Assembly: GCF_002631185.1 (NCBI RefSeq)
Contig: NZ_PDNU01000035.1
Location: forward strand, 1-64,000
From: Teichococcus rhizosphaerae
Lineage (GTDB): Bacteria; Pseudomonadota; Alphaproteobacteria; Acetobacterales; Acetobacteraceae
DNA length: 64,000 nucleotides
Reading direction: 5' to 3'
Made by a program: the position numbers and the translations under genes. Below are positions 8,286-16,812 of the stretch, in pieces. The notes below the pieces were generated by a model. The model saw only the letters and a program-made list of their open reading frames with translations. It made no database searches and was not told the origin of the DNA. How positions within the stretch are numbered: position 1 is the stretch's first letter; each line of letters begins with the position of its first letter.

Positions 8286-8945
8286 ATGTCTGCGACCCGA
8301 TGGGGAGAGGTTGGTCCGTTGCGGCCGCGGGCATGTATGCTCCGACCCGAGATGCTGGCGCGCAGGCCCACTTCCGCCGTGCTGGACGAGCTGCTCGGCG
8401 AGGCGCCGACCGCGCAGGTGACGCTGGACTGGCTGATGGCGAGGCTGGGCGACCGTTCCTTCGGCCTTGTCCTGCTCCTCCTGGCGCTCCTCGGCCTGCT
8501 CCCCGGGGTGTCCGCGGTCGCCGGCGTGCTGCTCATGGTCCCCGCGGCACAGATGATCCTGGCGCGCCCCGGCCCGGTGTTCCCCCGCCGCATCGCTGCC
8601 CGACGCTTCGAGGCACGGCGGCTGGCCCGAACGGTCCGCCGGATCGTGCCGGCGCTGCGCTGGCTGGAGCGATTCATCCGCCCGCGCTGGACCACGCCCT
8701 TCGAGGCGACGAAGCGCGTGGTCGGCGCCGTCGTCCTGCTGCTGGGTGGTGCCCTCCTCGCCCCGGTGCCGCTGAGCAATGTCCCGCCCGCCTTGGCCAT
8801 CACCCTGATCGCCTTCGCCTACCTGGAGGAGGACGGGATCCTGCTCTGCGCCGGGCTGGCGGCAGGCCTTGCCATGCTCGCGGTCGCCGCAGCCGTCGCC
8901 TGGGAGACGTTGAGCACAACCGGTTGGGTGCCGAGTATGCTGTAA
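8286..8945 (+). CDS. exoD: Exopolysaccharide synthesis protein ExoD
   Basis: An integral membrane protein of about 219 residues if the ATG at 8286 (GGAG 5 bases upstream) is used; ATGs at 8337 and 8352 give 202 and 197 residues, nearer the family norm. The ExoD pattern is clear: a helical N-terminus (VLDELLGEAPTAQVTLDWLM), GDRSFGLVLLLLALLGLLPG, an Arg-rich amphipathic segment, and two later hydrophobic pairs ending in VAAAVAWETLS. ExoD is linked to exopolysaccharide production and alkaline tolerance in rhizobia, which fits its position beside nhaA. The pair are divergent and share an intergenic region. Confidence 0.88.
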   Translation: MSATRWGEVGPLRPRACMLRPEMLARRPTSAVLDELLGEAPTAQVTLDWLMARLGDRSFGLVLLLLALLGLLPGVSAVAGVLLMVPAAQMILARPGPVFPRRIAARRFEARRLARTVRRIVPALRWLERFIRPRWTTPFEATKRVVGAVVLLLGGALLAPVPLSNVPPALAITLIAFAYLEEDGILLCAGLAAGLAMLAVAAAVAWETLSTTGWVPSML

Positions 8946-9039
8946 GGGCTCATCGGAAGCCCACTCGGGGTCGAATTGCCCTTCAGGGCCTTCGACCAGT
9001 GTTGCCTGGGACGTGCTGCCGGACAGGAGGAGCTGCACC

Positions 9040-9852
9040 GTGACCATCATCGTCTCCGTGAAGATCAACGACGGCATCGTCATGGCGGCGGACAGCGCCG
9101 GAACCATGGGCAGCGGGCAAATTTACACCCATGCCAACAAGATCACGAATCTCTGCGCGGGCCTGCCCGTCGGCGCGATGTCCACCGGTGCGGGCGGCAT
9201 CGGCAACGAGTCCGTCGAGACCCTGCTGAAGGATCTGCGGCGGCGCTTCGATGGGCGTGACCCTGCATATCCGGAGTGGCGGCTGGACCCGGCGAGTTAC
9301 ACTATGGAGCGAGTCGCCGGGCGGCTGCGCAGCTTTCTGTTCGAAGAGAAGGCGGCGCCCTGCCCGGAACCGGCCAACCTCCAGCTTCGTCTCTGCGGCT
9401 ATTCCGCCGGCCGGCCGCTCGCCGAGGTTTGGGAGGTGAGCATGACCGGGCAGGACTGCCCGCCGCCGCGGCGGATCATGGAGGAGACCGGCTTCGGCGT
9501 GATGTGGGACGGGCAGTATGAGGCGCTCAACCGGCTGATCCTCGGCCTTGGCTTCGATATCGGCCACGCTCTGGTGAAGCACGGTGTGCAGCCACAGGAG
9601 GCCGGCCGGCTGCAGGAGGAGTTGGTCCGCGACCTCTACGCGACGCTGTCGGTTCCCGCCATGCCCATTCAGGACGCGATCGACCTGGCACGCTTCCTGG
9701 TCGAGACCACGATCGGCTTCGTCCGCTTCGCCGTCTTCCTGCCGAAGAGCGTGGGCGGCGCGGTCGAGATCGCCGCCATTACCAAGCACGAAGGCTTCCG
9801 CTGGGTGCAGAGGAAGGGCTTCTACCCCACAGGAATCCTCCAGGAAGACTGA
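9040..9852 (+). CDS. Proteasome-type Ntn-hydrolase, orphan
   Basis: A 270-residue protein from a GTG at 9040, preceded by AGGAGG 8 bases upstream. The start matters: after Met removal the mature N-terminus is Thr, in TIIVSVKINDGIVMAADSAG. Counting that Thr as 1, Asp falls at 17 (MAADS) and Lys at 33 (THANKI), the same spacing as the catalytic Thr1/Asp17/Lys33 of proteasome beta subunits and HslV. A Gly-rich turn (STGAGGIGNES) follows. It is longer than HslV (about 175 residues) and lacks a neighbouring hslU, ARC or pup gene. I infer a self-compartmentalised peptidase-like enzyme of unknown substrate; it does not look like Anbu at the N-terminus. Confidence 0.75.
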   Translation: MTIIVSVKINDGIVMAADSAGTMGSGQIYTHANKITNLCAGLPVGAMSTGAGGIGNESVETLLKDLRRRFDGRDPAYPEWRLDPASYTMERVAGRLRSFLFEEKAAPCPEPANLQLRLCGYSAGRPLAEVWEVSMTGQDCPPPRRIMEETGFGVMWDGQYEALNRLILGLGFDIGHALVKHGVQPQEAGRLQEELVRDLYATLSVPAMPIQDAIDLARFLVETTIGFVRFAVFLPKSVGGAVEIAAITKHEGFRWVQRKGFYPTGILQED

Positions 9853-10008
9853 GTCCGCACCAACGCGGGGACGCGGGCGCCGCACACGGCCTCGCCGCGC
9901 GCCCTCCGGCACGGCTCGCCCAGCGCCCCGCAGCGCGTTGCCCACCGAGGCCGACGCACCCCACATGCAGGCCGCCGCCCACCACGGCGGTTCATCCGCG
10001 GAGCCCCG

Positions 10009-11340
10009 ATGCTCGATCTCGCCGTCGTCCTGGTCCTGATAGTGCTGAACGGGGTCTTCGCCCTCTCGGAACTCGCAGTCGTCTCCGCCCGACGGAGTCG
10101 CCTACACGCCATGGCCGAAGCGGGCCGCCCTGGGGCCAGCGCCGCCCTGGCCTTGGCCGAGGAGCCCGGACGCTTCCTCTCCACCGTCCAGATCGGAATC
10201 ACGCTGGTCGGCATCCTCGCCGGCGCCTTCTCCGGTTCCGCCCTCGGCGGCCGCCTCGCCACCTGGCTGACGGGCCTCGGCCTGCCTGTGGCGGTGGCGG
10301 AGCCGCTGGGCTTCGGTCTCGTCGTCGCCCTCGTCACCTATCTCTCGATCGTGGTGGGGGAGCTGGCGCCCAAGCGCCTGGCGCTCCGCCACGCCGAGGG
10401 GCTGGCCTGCGCCGTCGCCCCAGCCATGACGATCATTTCGCGCATCGCCGCGCCGGTCGGCTGGCTGCTCGATGCCTCGACCGACCTGGTCTTCCGCCTG
10501 CTCGGCCGCGCCGAGGCGCCGGAGGAGAGAGTCACGGAGGACGACCTGCGCGCGCTTGTCGCCGAGGCCGAGCGGACCGGGGCGATCGAGACTGCCGAGC
10601 GGCGCATGATCGCGGGCGTCCTCAGGCTCGGCAACCGGCCGGTGCGCGGCGTGATGACACCCCGCGGCGAGGTGGACTGGCTCGATGCGACCGCCGGCGA
10701 GGCGGCGGCGCACGCCGTGCTGACGCGGACCGCGCATTCCCGCCTGCCGGTCGGCGAGGGCTCGACCGAGGCCATGCTGGGTGTCGTGCAGTCGCGCGAG
10801 CTGCTCGCGGCGCTGCTGGTCGGGCGGCCGCTCGACCTGCGGGCCGCAGCGCGGCGGGCGCCGGTGGTGCCGGACACGGCGGACGCGCTCGACGTGCTCG
10901 CCACCCTCCGCGCGGCCGAGGTGCCGATGGCGCTGGTGCACGACGAGCACGGCCATTTCGAAGGCATCGTGACGCCGACCGACTTGACCGAAGCCATCGT
11001 CGGCGCGTTCCGCTCGGACGCAGAGCCAGGCGACGGGCCGGTGGCTGTGCGGCGTGAGGACGGTTCCTGGCTGCTGGCTGGGTGGATGCCGGTGGACGAG
11101 ATGGCCGAGCTGATCGGGCTCGCCCTGCCGGAAGAGCGCAGCTACCACACCGCCGCCGGCTTCGTGCTGACCGCCGCGGGCCGCCTGCCACCGGTCGGTG
11201 AGGCGGTGGAGGTGCAGGGCTGGCGCTTCGAGGTGGTAGATATAGATGGCCGGCGGATCGACAAGCTGCTGGTGGGGCCGATGCGCGCGGCAATCGCACC
11301 CGCTGCGAGGCGGCCCGGAAGCGGCCTGCTGGCCGGGTGA
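10009..11340 (+). CDS. Hemolysin/CorC-type membrane protein (CNNM-CBS-CorC_HlyC)
   Basis: A 443-residue protein with the usual three-part layout. Residues 1 to about 190 form the CNNM transmembrane domain (LDLAVVLVLIVLNGVFALSE at the start). A CBS pair follows, with RGVMTPRGEVDWLD and EVPMALVHDEHGHFEGIVTPTDL. The C-terminal CorC_HlyC domain shows GSWLLAGWMPVDEM and TAAGFVLTAAGRLPPVGE. Family members transport or sense Mg2+/Co2+ despite their old name of hemolysin. The ATG at 10009 follows GGAG. It is 156 bases downstream of the proteasome-like gene and in the same direction, with no obvious functional link. Confidence 0.93.
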   Translation: MLDLAVVLVLIVLNGVFALSELAVVSARRSRLHAMAEAGRPGASAALALAEEPGRFLSTVQIGITLVGILAGAFSGSALGGRLATWLTGLGLPVAVAEPLGFGLVVALVTYLSIVVGELAPKRLALRHAEGLACAVAPAMTIISRIAAPVGWLLDASTDLVFRLLGRAEAPEERVTEDDLRALVAEAERTGAIETAERRMIAGVLRLGNRPVRGVMTPRGEVDWLDATAGEAAAHAVLTRTAHSRLPVGEGSTEAMLGVVQSRELLAALLVGRPLDLRAAARRAPVVPDTADALDVLATLRAAEVPMALVHDEHGHFEGIVTPTDLTEAIVGAFRSDAEPGDGPVAVRREDGSWLLAGWMPVDEMAELIGLALPEERSYHTAAGFVLTAAGRLPPVGEAVEVQGWRFEVVDIDGRRIDKLLVGPMRAAIAPAARRPGSGLLAG

Positions 11341-11455
11341 AGAGTTGGGCTGCGGGGCAATCCGTGTCCATCCGCGGTAGCCACCTGGGTGATGTCCGGG
11401 CCGGGGCGTTCAGCCCCAGGTCCAGCAAGTCACCACGCAGTGGGGAACAATTGAC

Positions 11456-11686
11456 ATGATCGGAACCAGGGAACTTTATGCGAGTGCCAACGGCGACCGG
11501 TGGCTCCTCGCACGTGATTCCAGCTCCGGGCGGGTGTTCGTGCGGCACGAGCCCAGTGTCGCGTCGGGAGGGCAAAGGGCGGAGTTCGAGATCGGCGATT
11601 TCCTGGTCCGAGGCGGCCAGGGACCCGAGCACCAGGCTTTGCTGCGCCTGATCGGGACCCTGGTCGAAGACGGCGCGAGCAACTGA
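11456..11686 (+). CDS. Conserved small hypothetical protein (76 aa)
   Basis: The product begins MIGTRELYASANGDRWLLARD and contains RVFVRHEPSVASGGQRAEFEIGDFL. From memory, close relatives are common in Bradyrhizobium and other Rhizobiales, always short and without known function. The fold looks like one small beta sheet plus a C-terminal helix (PEHQALLRLIGTLVED). It is cytoplasmic with no signal. The gene is isolated between the CorC-type gene and the convergent esterase. Confidence 0.75.
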   Translation: MIGTRELYASANGDRWLLARDSSSGRVFVRHEPSVASGGQRAEFEIGDFLVRGGQGPEHQALLRLIGTLVEDGASN

Positions 11687-11752
11687 GGCGCGCGCCGCAA
11701 TACGGCCGCCGGTGACATGGCGCGAGTTGGCCGCGTAGCTGGATTGCGGCAA

Positions 11753-13018
11753 CTAGTACGAGGCGGCGGCACCCTGCGAATGCTCCAGGAAGAAGCGGAG
11801 CATCTCGCGTGAGGCATCGGGCCCGCGCGGATCGGTGTAGGAGCCGGCGGGGCTCCCGCCCGACCAGGCATGGCCGCCGCCATGGATGAGCCACTGCTCG
11901 AGTACGGTCAGCCCTGCGGCATTGGCGTACACGGTGCGGCTGTAGGCATGCCCGCCCACCACTTGGCCGCGCTGGATCTCGGTCCGGAGCTCGCTGGCCG
12001 CCGCGGCGCCCGACTGCGCGATGACCTGGTCGCCATTGCGGGGGTGCACGGTGGTGTCCCGGTCGGCGTGGAAAACGATGGTCGGGATCACCCGCTGCGC
12101 CTCAGCGGACTGGAGAGGCGCGGCAGCCGCGCCCTTCCGCATGGCAGCGAAAGCGGAGGGGAGATCGCGTGCCGCCCCGCAGGCCAGGCCGGAATGCACC
12201 CCGGCCGCGGCGTAGAGCTCGGGATAGGCCTGCCCCAGGATGGCGGCCGCCGCCCCGCCGGCCGACAGCCCGGCGACGTAGACCCGTTGCGGGTCGACCG
12301 CGTGCTCGCGCATGACCTGCCGGGTCATGCCCGCGATCAGCGAGGGCTCCCCCTGGTCGCGCCGCTGGTCGCCCGGGCTGAACCAGTTCCAGCACTTCTG
12401 GGCGTTGGCGGAGCTCGGCTGCGCCGGGTAGAGGACGAGGAGGTCATGTTCCTCGGCGAGGGCGTTCATGCGTGTGCCGGCGGCAAAGTCGTCGGGCGAC
12501 TGGGTGCAGCCGTGCAGCATGACGACCAGCGGCACCGGTCTGCCGCGATGGGTGCTGGGGATGTACAGCTTGTAAGCGCGGCTCCCGGCTTCGGCGGCGA
12601 AGGACCCCGCCCCGAATCGGGCCCCCTCGGGCATCGGTTCGGGCGTGGCCGCCGGTGCATGCCGTACCAACCCGTCCAGCCCCTGCCCCAGGGCGTCCTG
12701 GCTCACCTGGTCGAGGAAACCGCGCAGGGCCTCCGGCATCTGCGGCAGGGCGGCCTTGCCCATGCCGGCGGCCGACCACGGGCCGGCAGTCGGGGCTGGC
12801 TTGGCATCCGACACTTCACCGGTCTCGGGGTGCACGTCGATGATGCGCGGCAACCATGCGGTCGGGGTGCCGACGATGCCATGGGGTGTGGTCGCGGCAG
12901 GGCCAGTCGCCGCATTGCCCTGCACGAGACGCTGCAGCAGTGCGGACGCTTCGGCGAGCCGGCCTTCGCGGGTGAGGCGGGTTGCCTCGAGCATGTCCTT
13001 CGGGAGAATCGCGTTCAT
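11753..13018 (-). CDS. PHB depolymerase family esterase
   Basis: About 421 residues from the ATG at 13018; a TTG five codons earlier is possible. The alpha/beta-hydrolase half starts near residue 148. It has the oxyanion-hole HGC (VVMLHGCTQSPDDFAAGT, about residue 169), the lipase box GLSAGG with nucleophile Ser near residue 252, an Asp in HADRDTTVHPRNGD and the catalytic His in GGGHAWSGG. The N-terminal 145 residues are helical and Pro/Ala-rich, as in PHB depolymerase-like esterases of rhizobia. No clear secretion signal is seen, so it may hydrolyse intracellular polyhydroxyalkanoate or another ester. The regulator at 13169-13591 lies upstream and in the same direction. Confidence 0.88.
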   Translation of the reverse strand: MNAILPKDMLEATRLTREGRLAEASALLQRLVQGNAATGPAATTPHGIVGTPTAWLPRIIDVHPETGEVSDAKPAPTAGPWSAAGMGKAALPQMPEALRGFLDQVSQDALGQGLDGLVRHAPAATPEPMPEGARFGAGSFAAEAGSRAYKLYIPSTHRGRPVPLVVMLHGCTQSPDDFAAGTRMNALAEEHDLLVLYPAQPSSANAQKCWNWFSPGDQRRDQGEPSLIAGMTRQVMREHAVDPQRVYVAGLSAGGAAAAILGQAYPELYAAAGVHSGLACGAARDLPSAFAAMRKGAAAAPLQSAEAQRVIPTIVFHADRDTTVHPRNGDQVIAQSGAAAASELRTEIQRGQVVGGHAYSRTVYANAAGLTVLEQWLIHGGGHAWSGGSPAGSYTDPRGPDASREMLRFFLEHSQGAAASY

Positions 13019-13168
13019 GTCTGATGCTTTCAATGCGCGGAGCCAGGTCAGCCTTCCTCGCAGGGAGGCTCGCTCTGCACTCCGTCGTGGAATGCCGATG
13101 GTGGAAACTGTCAGCCGCCGTCCTGCTACTGGGCGGCAGTCAGCGGCGTGCCGTGCGTCCCGGGATGA

Positions 13169-13591
13169 TCAGCGGGTGCGGTCGGCCAGGGCGGCCTTCA
13201 CCGCGGCGCTGGCCTGGAGTGCGCCCAGGACGGAGACTGAGGCAATCGTGGCCCGGGCCAGTTCAGGCGTGACATCCGCCGCGATGGTGGCAAGGCCCAG
13301 CACGCGGATGTGGAGCATCTGCCCGGCCTCTTGCGCCGCCTCGAGGTCCTCGCGGCTGTAGTGCCGCAAGCCGAGGTCCAGGTTTTTCCGTACGACCGAC
13401 TGCTTGGCCGCATCGGCGTGCCGCTCGATCTGGTTGCGGATGGCGGTGCGGATGAAGTCGGTACGATTGGAGTAGAAGCCGTCCTGCACCAGCAGGTCGA
13501 TATGGCCGAGGTCGACATAGCCGAGGTTAATGGTGATCTTTTCGGTGTCACCGCCAGCTTTGGGTCGCAGCTCGTGCACGTTGCCTGTCAT
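13169..13591 (-). CDS. Ribbon-helix-helix transcriptional regulator
   Basis: A 140-residue protein. The N-terminal part EKITINLGYVDLGHIDLLV forms the DNA-binding strand and first helix; GFYSNRTDFIRTAIRNQIERH supplies the rest of the CopG/Arc-type fold. The C-terminal half is helical with AIAxDVTPELARATIASVSVLGAL-like repeats, probably for oligomerisation or ligand sensing. It precedes the esterase on the same strand with about 150 bases between them, so control of the esterase or of its own promoter is likely. It marks the last clearly bacterial gene before prophage-related sequence. Confidence 0.8.
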   Translation of the reverse strand: MTGNVHELRPKAGGDTEKITINLGYVDLGHIDLLVQDGFYSNRTDFIRTAIRNQIERHADAAKQSVVRKNLDLGLRHYSREDLEAAQEAGQMLHIRVLGLATIAADVTPELARATIASVSVLGALQASAAVKAALADRTR

Positions 13592-13788
13592 CCAAGCGCC
13601 ATCCCTTCACCATCCATGTGGATGGTAAATAGTGAACGGATCTAATGCATTCAAGCCCTCTCACAGAGGGGCGTCCTGCTTCACGGGGGCGGGAAGCGGC
13701 AGCGTCGCAGAACGCCCTCACTTTCCACGCCTCCCGTCCATCCCTGCGTGCCGCGACGACGTCGCAATCACGGCCGCACCGCTCACCA

Positions 13789-13973
13789 TCAAGCAGTTCG
13801 CCGCTTTGTGGTCCGGACCGAGAGCGTAGCCGGACCGCGGTCGAGATCGCCGGCGGTGGGATGTTTACCGCCCTCACCCGGACTCTGTCGGTGGTCCAGG
13901 CCGCGGCGTCGAGCTCGATCCGCCCGTCGAAGCCGACGGTTCCGATACGTGACAGCCGCGGTCGCGAAGGCAT
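13789..13973 (-). pseudogene. Decayed remnant of tail-spike 3-prime module (third copy)
   Basis: Read leftward the segment begins RIGTVGFDGRIELDAAAWTTDRVRV and, after a frameshift, ends GPATLSVRTTKRRTA and a stop. It matches the tail-spike C-terminus (QIGIVGFDGQIELEA, then IELDAAAWTNNTVRV, then PATLSVAVTKRRVP), with an internal deletion between the two similar IELxA stretches. No start codon or paired small ORF remains on its left. It is the most decayed member of the array that includes 14259-14642 and the intact gene end at 14897. Confidence 0.75.
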
Positions 13974-14047
13974 TCCGAGGACAGCGCTTGGTCCGCAGCA
14001 TGCCTGCTGTCATGCTGATTCCTGCACCGATGCGGAGGACGCCGGCG

Positions 14048-14254
14048 ATGGCCCGCAGGACAACGGCTGCTGAACCGAAACGCCTTCCAGGCCGCAAGCC
14101 TGGCCCGGACCAGCGCGAAGAGCTGCTGCGCATCTGGGGTCACGTTGATGACGATGGCCGCAAGCTGATCCTGTTCGTCGCCAGGCAGGTGGCGCGCGAG
14201 CAGGGTCTGGTGTCGCCGAACACGCCGCTGCTGATGACGGATCGCGTGTTCTGA
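14048..14254 (+). CDS. Small ORF paired with orphan tail-spike module (copy A)
   Basis: A 68-residue protein, MARRTTAAEPKRLPGRKPGP... with a basic N-terminus, a helical core EELLRIWGHVDDDGRKLILFVARQVAREQG and the tail NTPLLMTDRVF. It is nearly identical to the gene at 14686-14892, with four or five substitutions. Each copy ends four bases before the stop of a convergent tail-spike module. The preserved frame in two copies, with mostly conservative changes, indicates selection as a protein. The family is not recognised; the composition resembles small regulators or DNA-binding accessory proteins, but that is speculative. Confidence 0.65.
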   Translation: MARRTTAAEPKRLPGRKPGPDQREELLRIWGHVDDDGRKLILFVARQVAREQGLVSPNTPLLMTDRVF

Positions 14255-14258
14255 AGCC

Positions 14259-14642
14259 CTACGGCACCCGCCGCTTCGTCACCGCCACGGACAGCGTGGC
14301 CGGGCCTAGATCGAAGCTGGCCGAGGGCGAGATGTTCCTTGCCATCACCCGGACCGTGTTGTTGGTCCAGGCCGCGGCGTCGAGTTCCATGAAGCGGGTC
14401 GAGGAGGCCAGGGACGCATCGGCCAGGTCGCCCTGCCGGCAGCCAGTAATCGTCACATCGAGCAGGCTGGTCGCCCCCGGGGCCAGGTTGGGCAGGTTCA
14501 AGGACACCTCCGCGGCGAACTCCCACTGACCCACCGGCAGGGTAGGCGTGCAGCAGAGCAGCGTCGGGGCGTGCTCCGGCAGACCGTAGAGGCGCAGCGC
14601 CTCGAGCTCGACTTGGTCGTCGAAGCCGACGATGCCGATCTG
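14259..14642 (-). pseudogene. Orphan tail-spike C-terminal module without start (copy A)
   Basis: The frame encodes QIGIVGFDDQVELEALRLYGLPE through PATLSVAVTKRRVP and is intact for about 127 codons. It is roughly 86 percent identical by eye to the last 127 residues of the tail-spike gene ending at 14897. Immediately before the first Gln codon is a TAG, so it cannot be read as an extension and lacks a proper start; an internal Met gives only 91 residues. It is either a silent donor cassette for recombination or a duplication remnant. The break falls at exactly the same codon as in the 13789-13973 remnant. Confidence 0.75.
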
Positions 14643-14685
14643 CTAGAGTGGTGGTCTCGATGGCATTCCGCGGAGGGCGCTGGCG

Positions 14686-14892
14686 ATGGCTCGCAGGACG
14701 ACGGTCGCTGAACCGAAGCGCCTTCCAGGCCGCAAGCCTGGCCCGGACCAGCGCGAAGAGCTACTGCGCATCTGGGGCCACGTCGACGATGATGGCCGTA
14801 AGCTGATGCTGTTCATCGCACGTGCGGTGGCGCGTGAGCAGGGGCTGGTGCCACCAAATACGCCGCTGCTGATGACGGATCGCGTGTTCTGA
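14686..14892 (+). CDS. Small ORF convergent with intact tail spike (copy B)
   Basis: A 68-residue protein, MARRTTVAEPKRLPGRKPGP and so on to NTPLLMTDRVF, almost the same as copy A at 14048-14254. It ends four bases before the stop of the full tail-spike gene, tail to tail. The upstream sequence GGCATTCCGCGGAGGGCGC also recurs before copy A in degenerate form, so the duplicated unit includes its control region. No function is known. Being on the opposite strand from the late operon, it would need its own promoter and could be expressed in the lysogen. Confidence 0.65.
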   Translation: MARRTTVAEPKRLPGRKPGPDQREELLRIWGHVDDDGRKLMLFIARAVAREQGLVPPNTPLLMTDRVF

Positions 14893-14896
14893 AGCG

Positions 14897-16726
14897 CTAC
14901 GGCACCCGCCGCTTCGTCACCGCCACCGATAACGTAGCCGGGCTGAGGTCGAAGGTGGCGCTGGGTGAGATGTTCCTTGCCATCACCCGGACCGTGTTGT
15001 TGGTCCAGGCTGCGGCATCGAGTTCGATGAAGCGGGTGGAGGAGGCCAGGGCCGCGTCGGCCAGGTCGCCCTGCCGGCAGCCGGTCACTGTCACATCGAG
15101 CAGGCTGGTCGCGCCCGGGGCCAGGTTCGGCAGATCCCAGGAGACCTCCGCGACGAATTCCCGCTGGCCCACCGGCAGGGCCGGCGTGCCGCATAGCAAC
15201 GAAGGCGCCGCCTCTGGCAGGCCGTAGAGCCGCAACGCCTCAAGCTCGATCTGCCCGTCGAAGCCGACGATGCCGATCTGCGCGAAGGCCACCGCCTCCG
15301 CCAGCCGCACCGTCATCCGGCGGTTCAGCGAGGCGTCCGCCATCACCGCGCCGCCGGTCCAGGCCTTGGACGGGATGTTCCACTGCATGGTGGTCAGCGA
15401 AGCGAGCACGTCGCCAGCGATGTTCTCCCGGATGACCATGCCAGCGTCGAAGCAGCGGACGAACAGCCGCCCGCCATCGGCACCGCCGACCAGCCAGTGG
15501 GCGAGCGCGAACTCCTTGGCCGCGCGGGTATCCACCACAAAGGCGAAGCCCTTCTGCGCATCGAGCAGCAGCCCGCGGGAGGTGGCCGCGATGCCGTCCA
15601 GGCCGTTGAAGGACAGGGCCGCCAGGCTGGTGGCGGCGGTGGTCGAGGTGGCGACCGCGGCCAGGCCCTCCACCCCGACCTCAGTGGCGCTGTGCCGGAA
15701 GGCGGCCGTGCGCAGGTTCGGCACCGCCCCGAGCAGCCGCAGATGGCGCGAGGCCGGGGCACGGTGGCGGTTGAGGACGGCGTTGCCGCAGCGGGTGGCG
15801 GTCGCGGTGTAGTCGATCCCAACCTGATAGGTGTTCGCCCAGGCCACCTCATACTCGCAGTCCTGCGCCGCCCCGGTGTGCCGGGCCACAATCGGCGAGC
15901 AGGCCTCCATCCGCAGCGCCCGGCCGATGATGGCCGAGCCGTTGGTCTCATTCAGGAAGGGGATCGCCACGTTCGGGTCGAGCTGGCGCAGTTCGAAGTT
16001 TGGCGCGTCGAAGACGTGCCGGTTGTGGTTGGTGTAGGCCCCCGGCTCGGCCGAGAGGCGGATGCCGAAGCGGTCGAGCGTGGGGTTGATGCCGGTCGCC
16101 ACGGCGAAGTGGCCGCCGTAGTAGCGGACCGAGGTGTTCCAGGCGGTCGCGGTGGCACAGCGGATGTCGAGGCCGATGCGGTTGTTGAGGAAGCGGTGCA
16201 GGTAGAGCGTGCTGTCCTCGAAGCCGCGGCCGTCCCCGAGGGTCCGCAGGCCGATGGTGAAGCCCTGCACCAGGCGGACATCGAGCACGCTGGCATCGAG
16301 GTTGCGGGCCAGGATGCCGATATCGGCCTCGCTGCTCCAGTCGGACTGGGTCTGCCGCACCACCTGCAGGTTGGCATACAGCTTCTCGCCGTTGCGGACC
16401 GTCCCGCCATCGCCGAGGGTCAGCACCGTCGCGGGTGCCGTGCCGGTGTAGCGGAGCACTCCGCGCATGATCAGGCCGCGGGCGCCACCCCCGAGCACCA
16501 CGCCGGCGGAGACGTTCCAGGTGCCGGGCGGGATCATCGCCATCTTGCCGTCGGCGGCGGCGCGGTCGAAGGCGGCCTGAATGGCGTCACGGTCGTCGGC
16601 CACGCCGTCCCCGAGCCCGCCGAAGTCGCTCGGCAGCACCGCCTCGCGGTCGCGGAGATACTTGGCGAAGTCGGTCTTGCTGAGGTTGGCGTTGAGGACC
16701 AGCAGGTCGTCGATGCGGGCGGGCAT
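14897..16726 (-). CDS. Phage tail spike, pectate-lyase-like beta-helix
   Basis: A 609-residue protein. After a short N-terminal attachment region (MPARIDDLLVLNANLSKTDF) comes VLPSDFGGLGDGVADDRDAIQAAFDRA near residues 30-55, the classic opening of pectate-lyase-3 phage spikes, followed by repeated short beta strands to about residue 400. The C-terminal 240 residues are beta-rich and end in the module QIGIVGFD...VTKRRVP that is duplicated downstream. Such spikes bind and often cleave surface polysaccharide. It is the last gene of the leftward late operon and probably determines host range. No catalytic Asp/Glu pair can be assigned without a structure. Confidence 0.85.
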   Translation of the reverse strand: MPARIDDLLVLNANLSKTDFAKYLRDREAVLPSDFGGLGDGVADDRDAIQAAFDRAAADGKMAMIPPGTWNVSAGVVLGGGARGLIMRGVLRYTGTAPATVLTLGDGGTVRNGEKLYANLQVVRQTQSDWSSEADIGILARNLDASVLDVRLVQGFTIGLRTLGDGRGFEDSTLYLHRFLNNRIGLDIRCATATAWNTSVRYYGGHFAVATGINPTLDRFGIRLSAEPGAYTNHNRHVFDAPNFELRQLDPNVAIPFLNETNGSAIIGRALRMEACSPIVARHTGAAQDCEYEVAWANTYQVGIDYTATATRCGNAVLNRHRAPASRHLRLLGAVPNLRTAAFRHSATEVGVEGLAAVATSTTAATSLAALSFNGLDGIAATSRGLLLDAQKGFAFVVDTRAAKEFALAHWLVGGADGGRLFVRCFDAGMVIRENIAGDVLASLTTMQWNIPSKAWTGGAVMADASLNRRMTVRLAEAVAFAQIGIVGFDGQIELEALRLYGLPEAAPSLLCGTPALPVGQREFVAEVSWDLPNLAPGATSLLDVTVTGCRQGDLADAALASSTRFIELDAAAWTNNTVRVMARNISPSATFDLSPATLSVAVTKRRVP

Positions 16727-16812
16727 GCCGTCTGTCCTCGTGGGGAGAGCTGGTCTGGCGCTTGCCAGGGGACGGCTCGCCGCGGGTATGCTGCGCGCCG
16801 GAGGAGCGGGAC

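Larger units (their letters stand above)
13954..15282. repeat. Tandem direct repeat: small ORF plus tail-spike 3-prime module
   Basis: Two direct units, about 13954-14642 and 14643-15282, each hold a 19-base linker, a GGCATTCCG box, the 68-codon ORF and the reverse-strand tail-spike 3-prime end back to the codon for Gln of QIGIVGFD. A third, decayed spike end lies to the left at 13789-13973. Unit boundaries coincide at the same codon in all copies, which indicates serial tandem duplication or cassette insertion rather than random rearrangement. Confidence 0.75.

Noticed and set aside
13789-15282. Diversity-generating retroelement acting on the tail spike
   Set aside because: Repeats at a spike C-terminus suggested it, but no reverse transcriptase or accessory gene is in the window and differences between copies are not limited to adenine positions in an obvious way.
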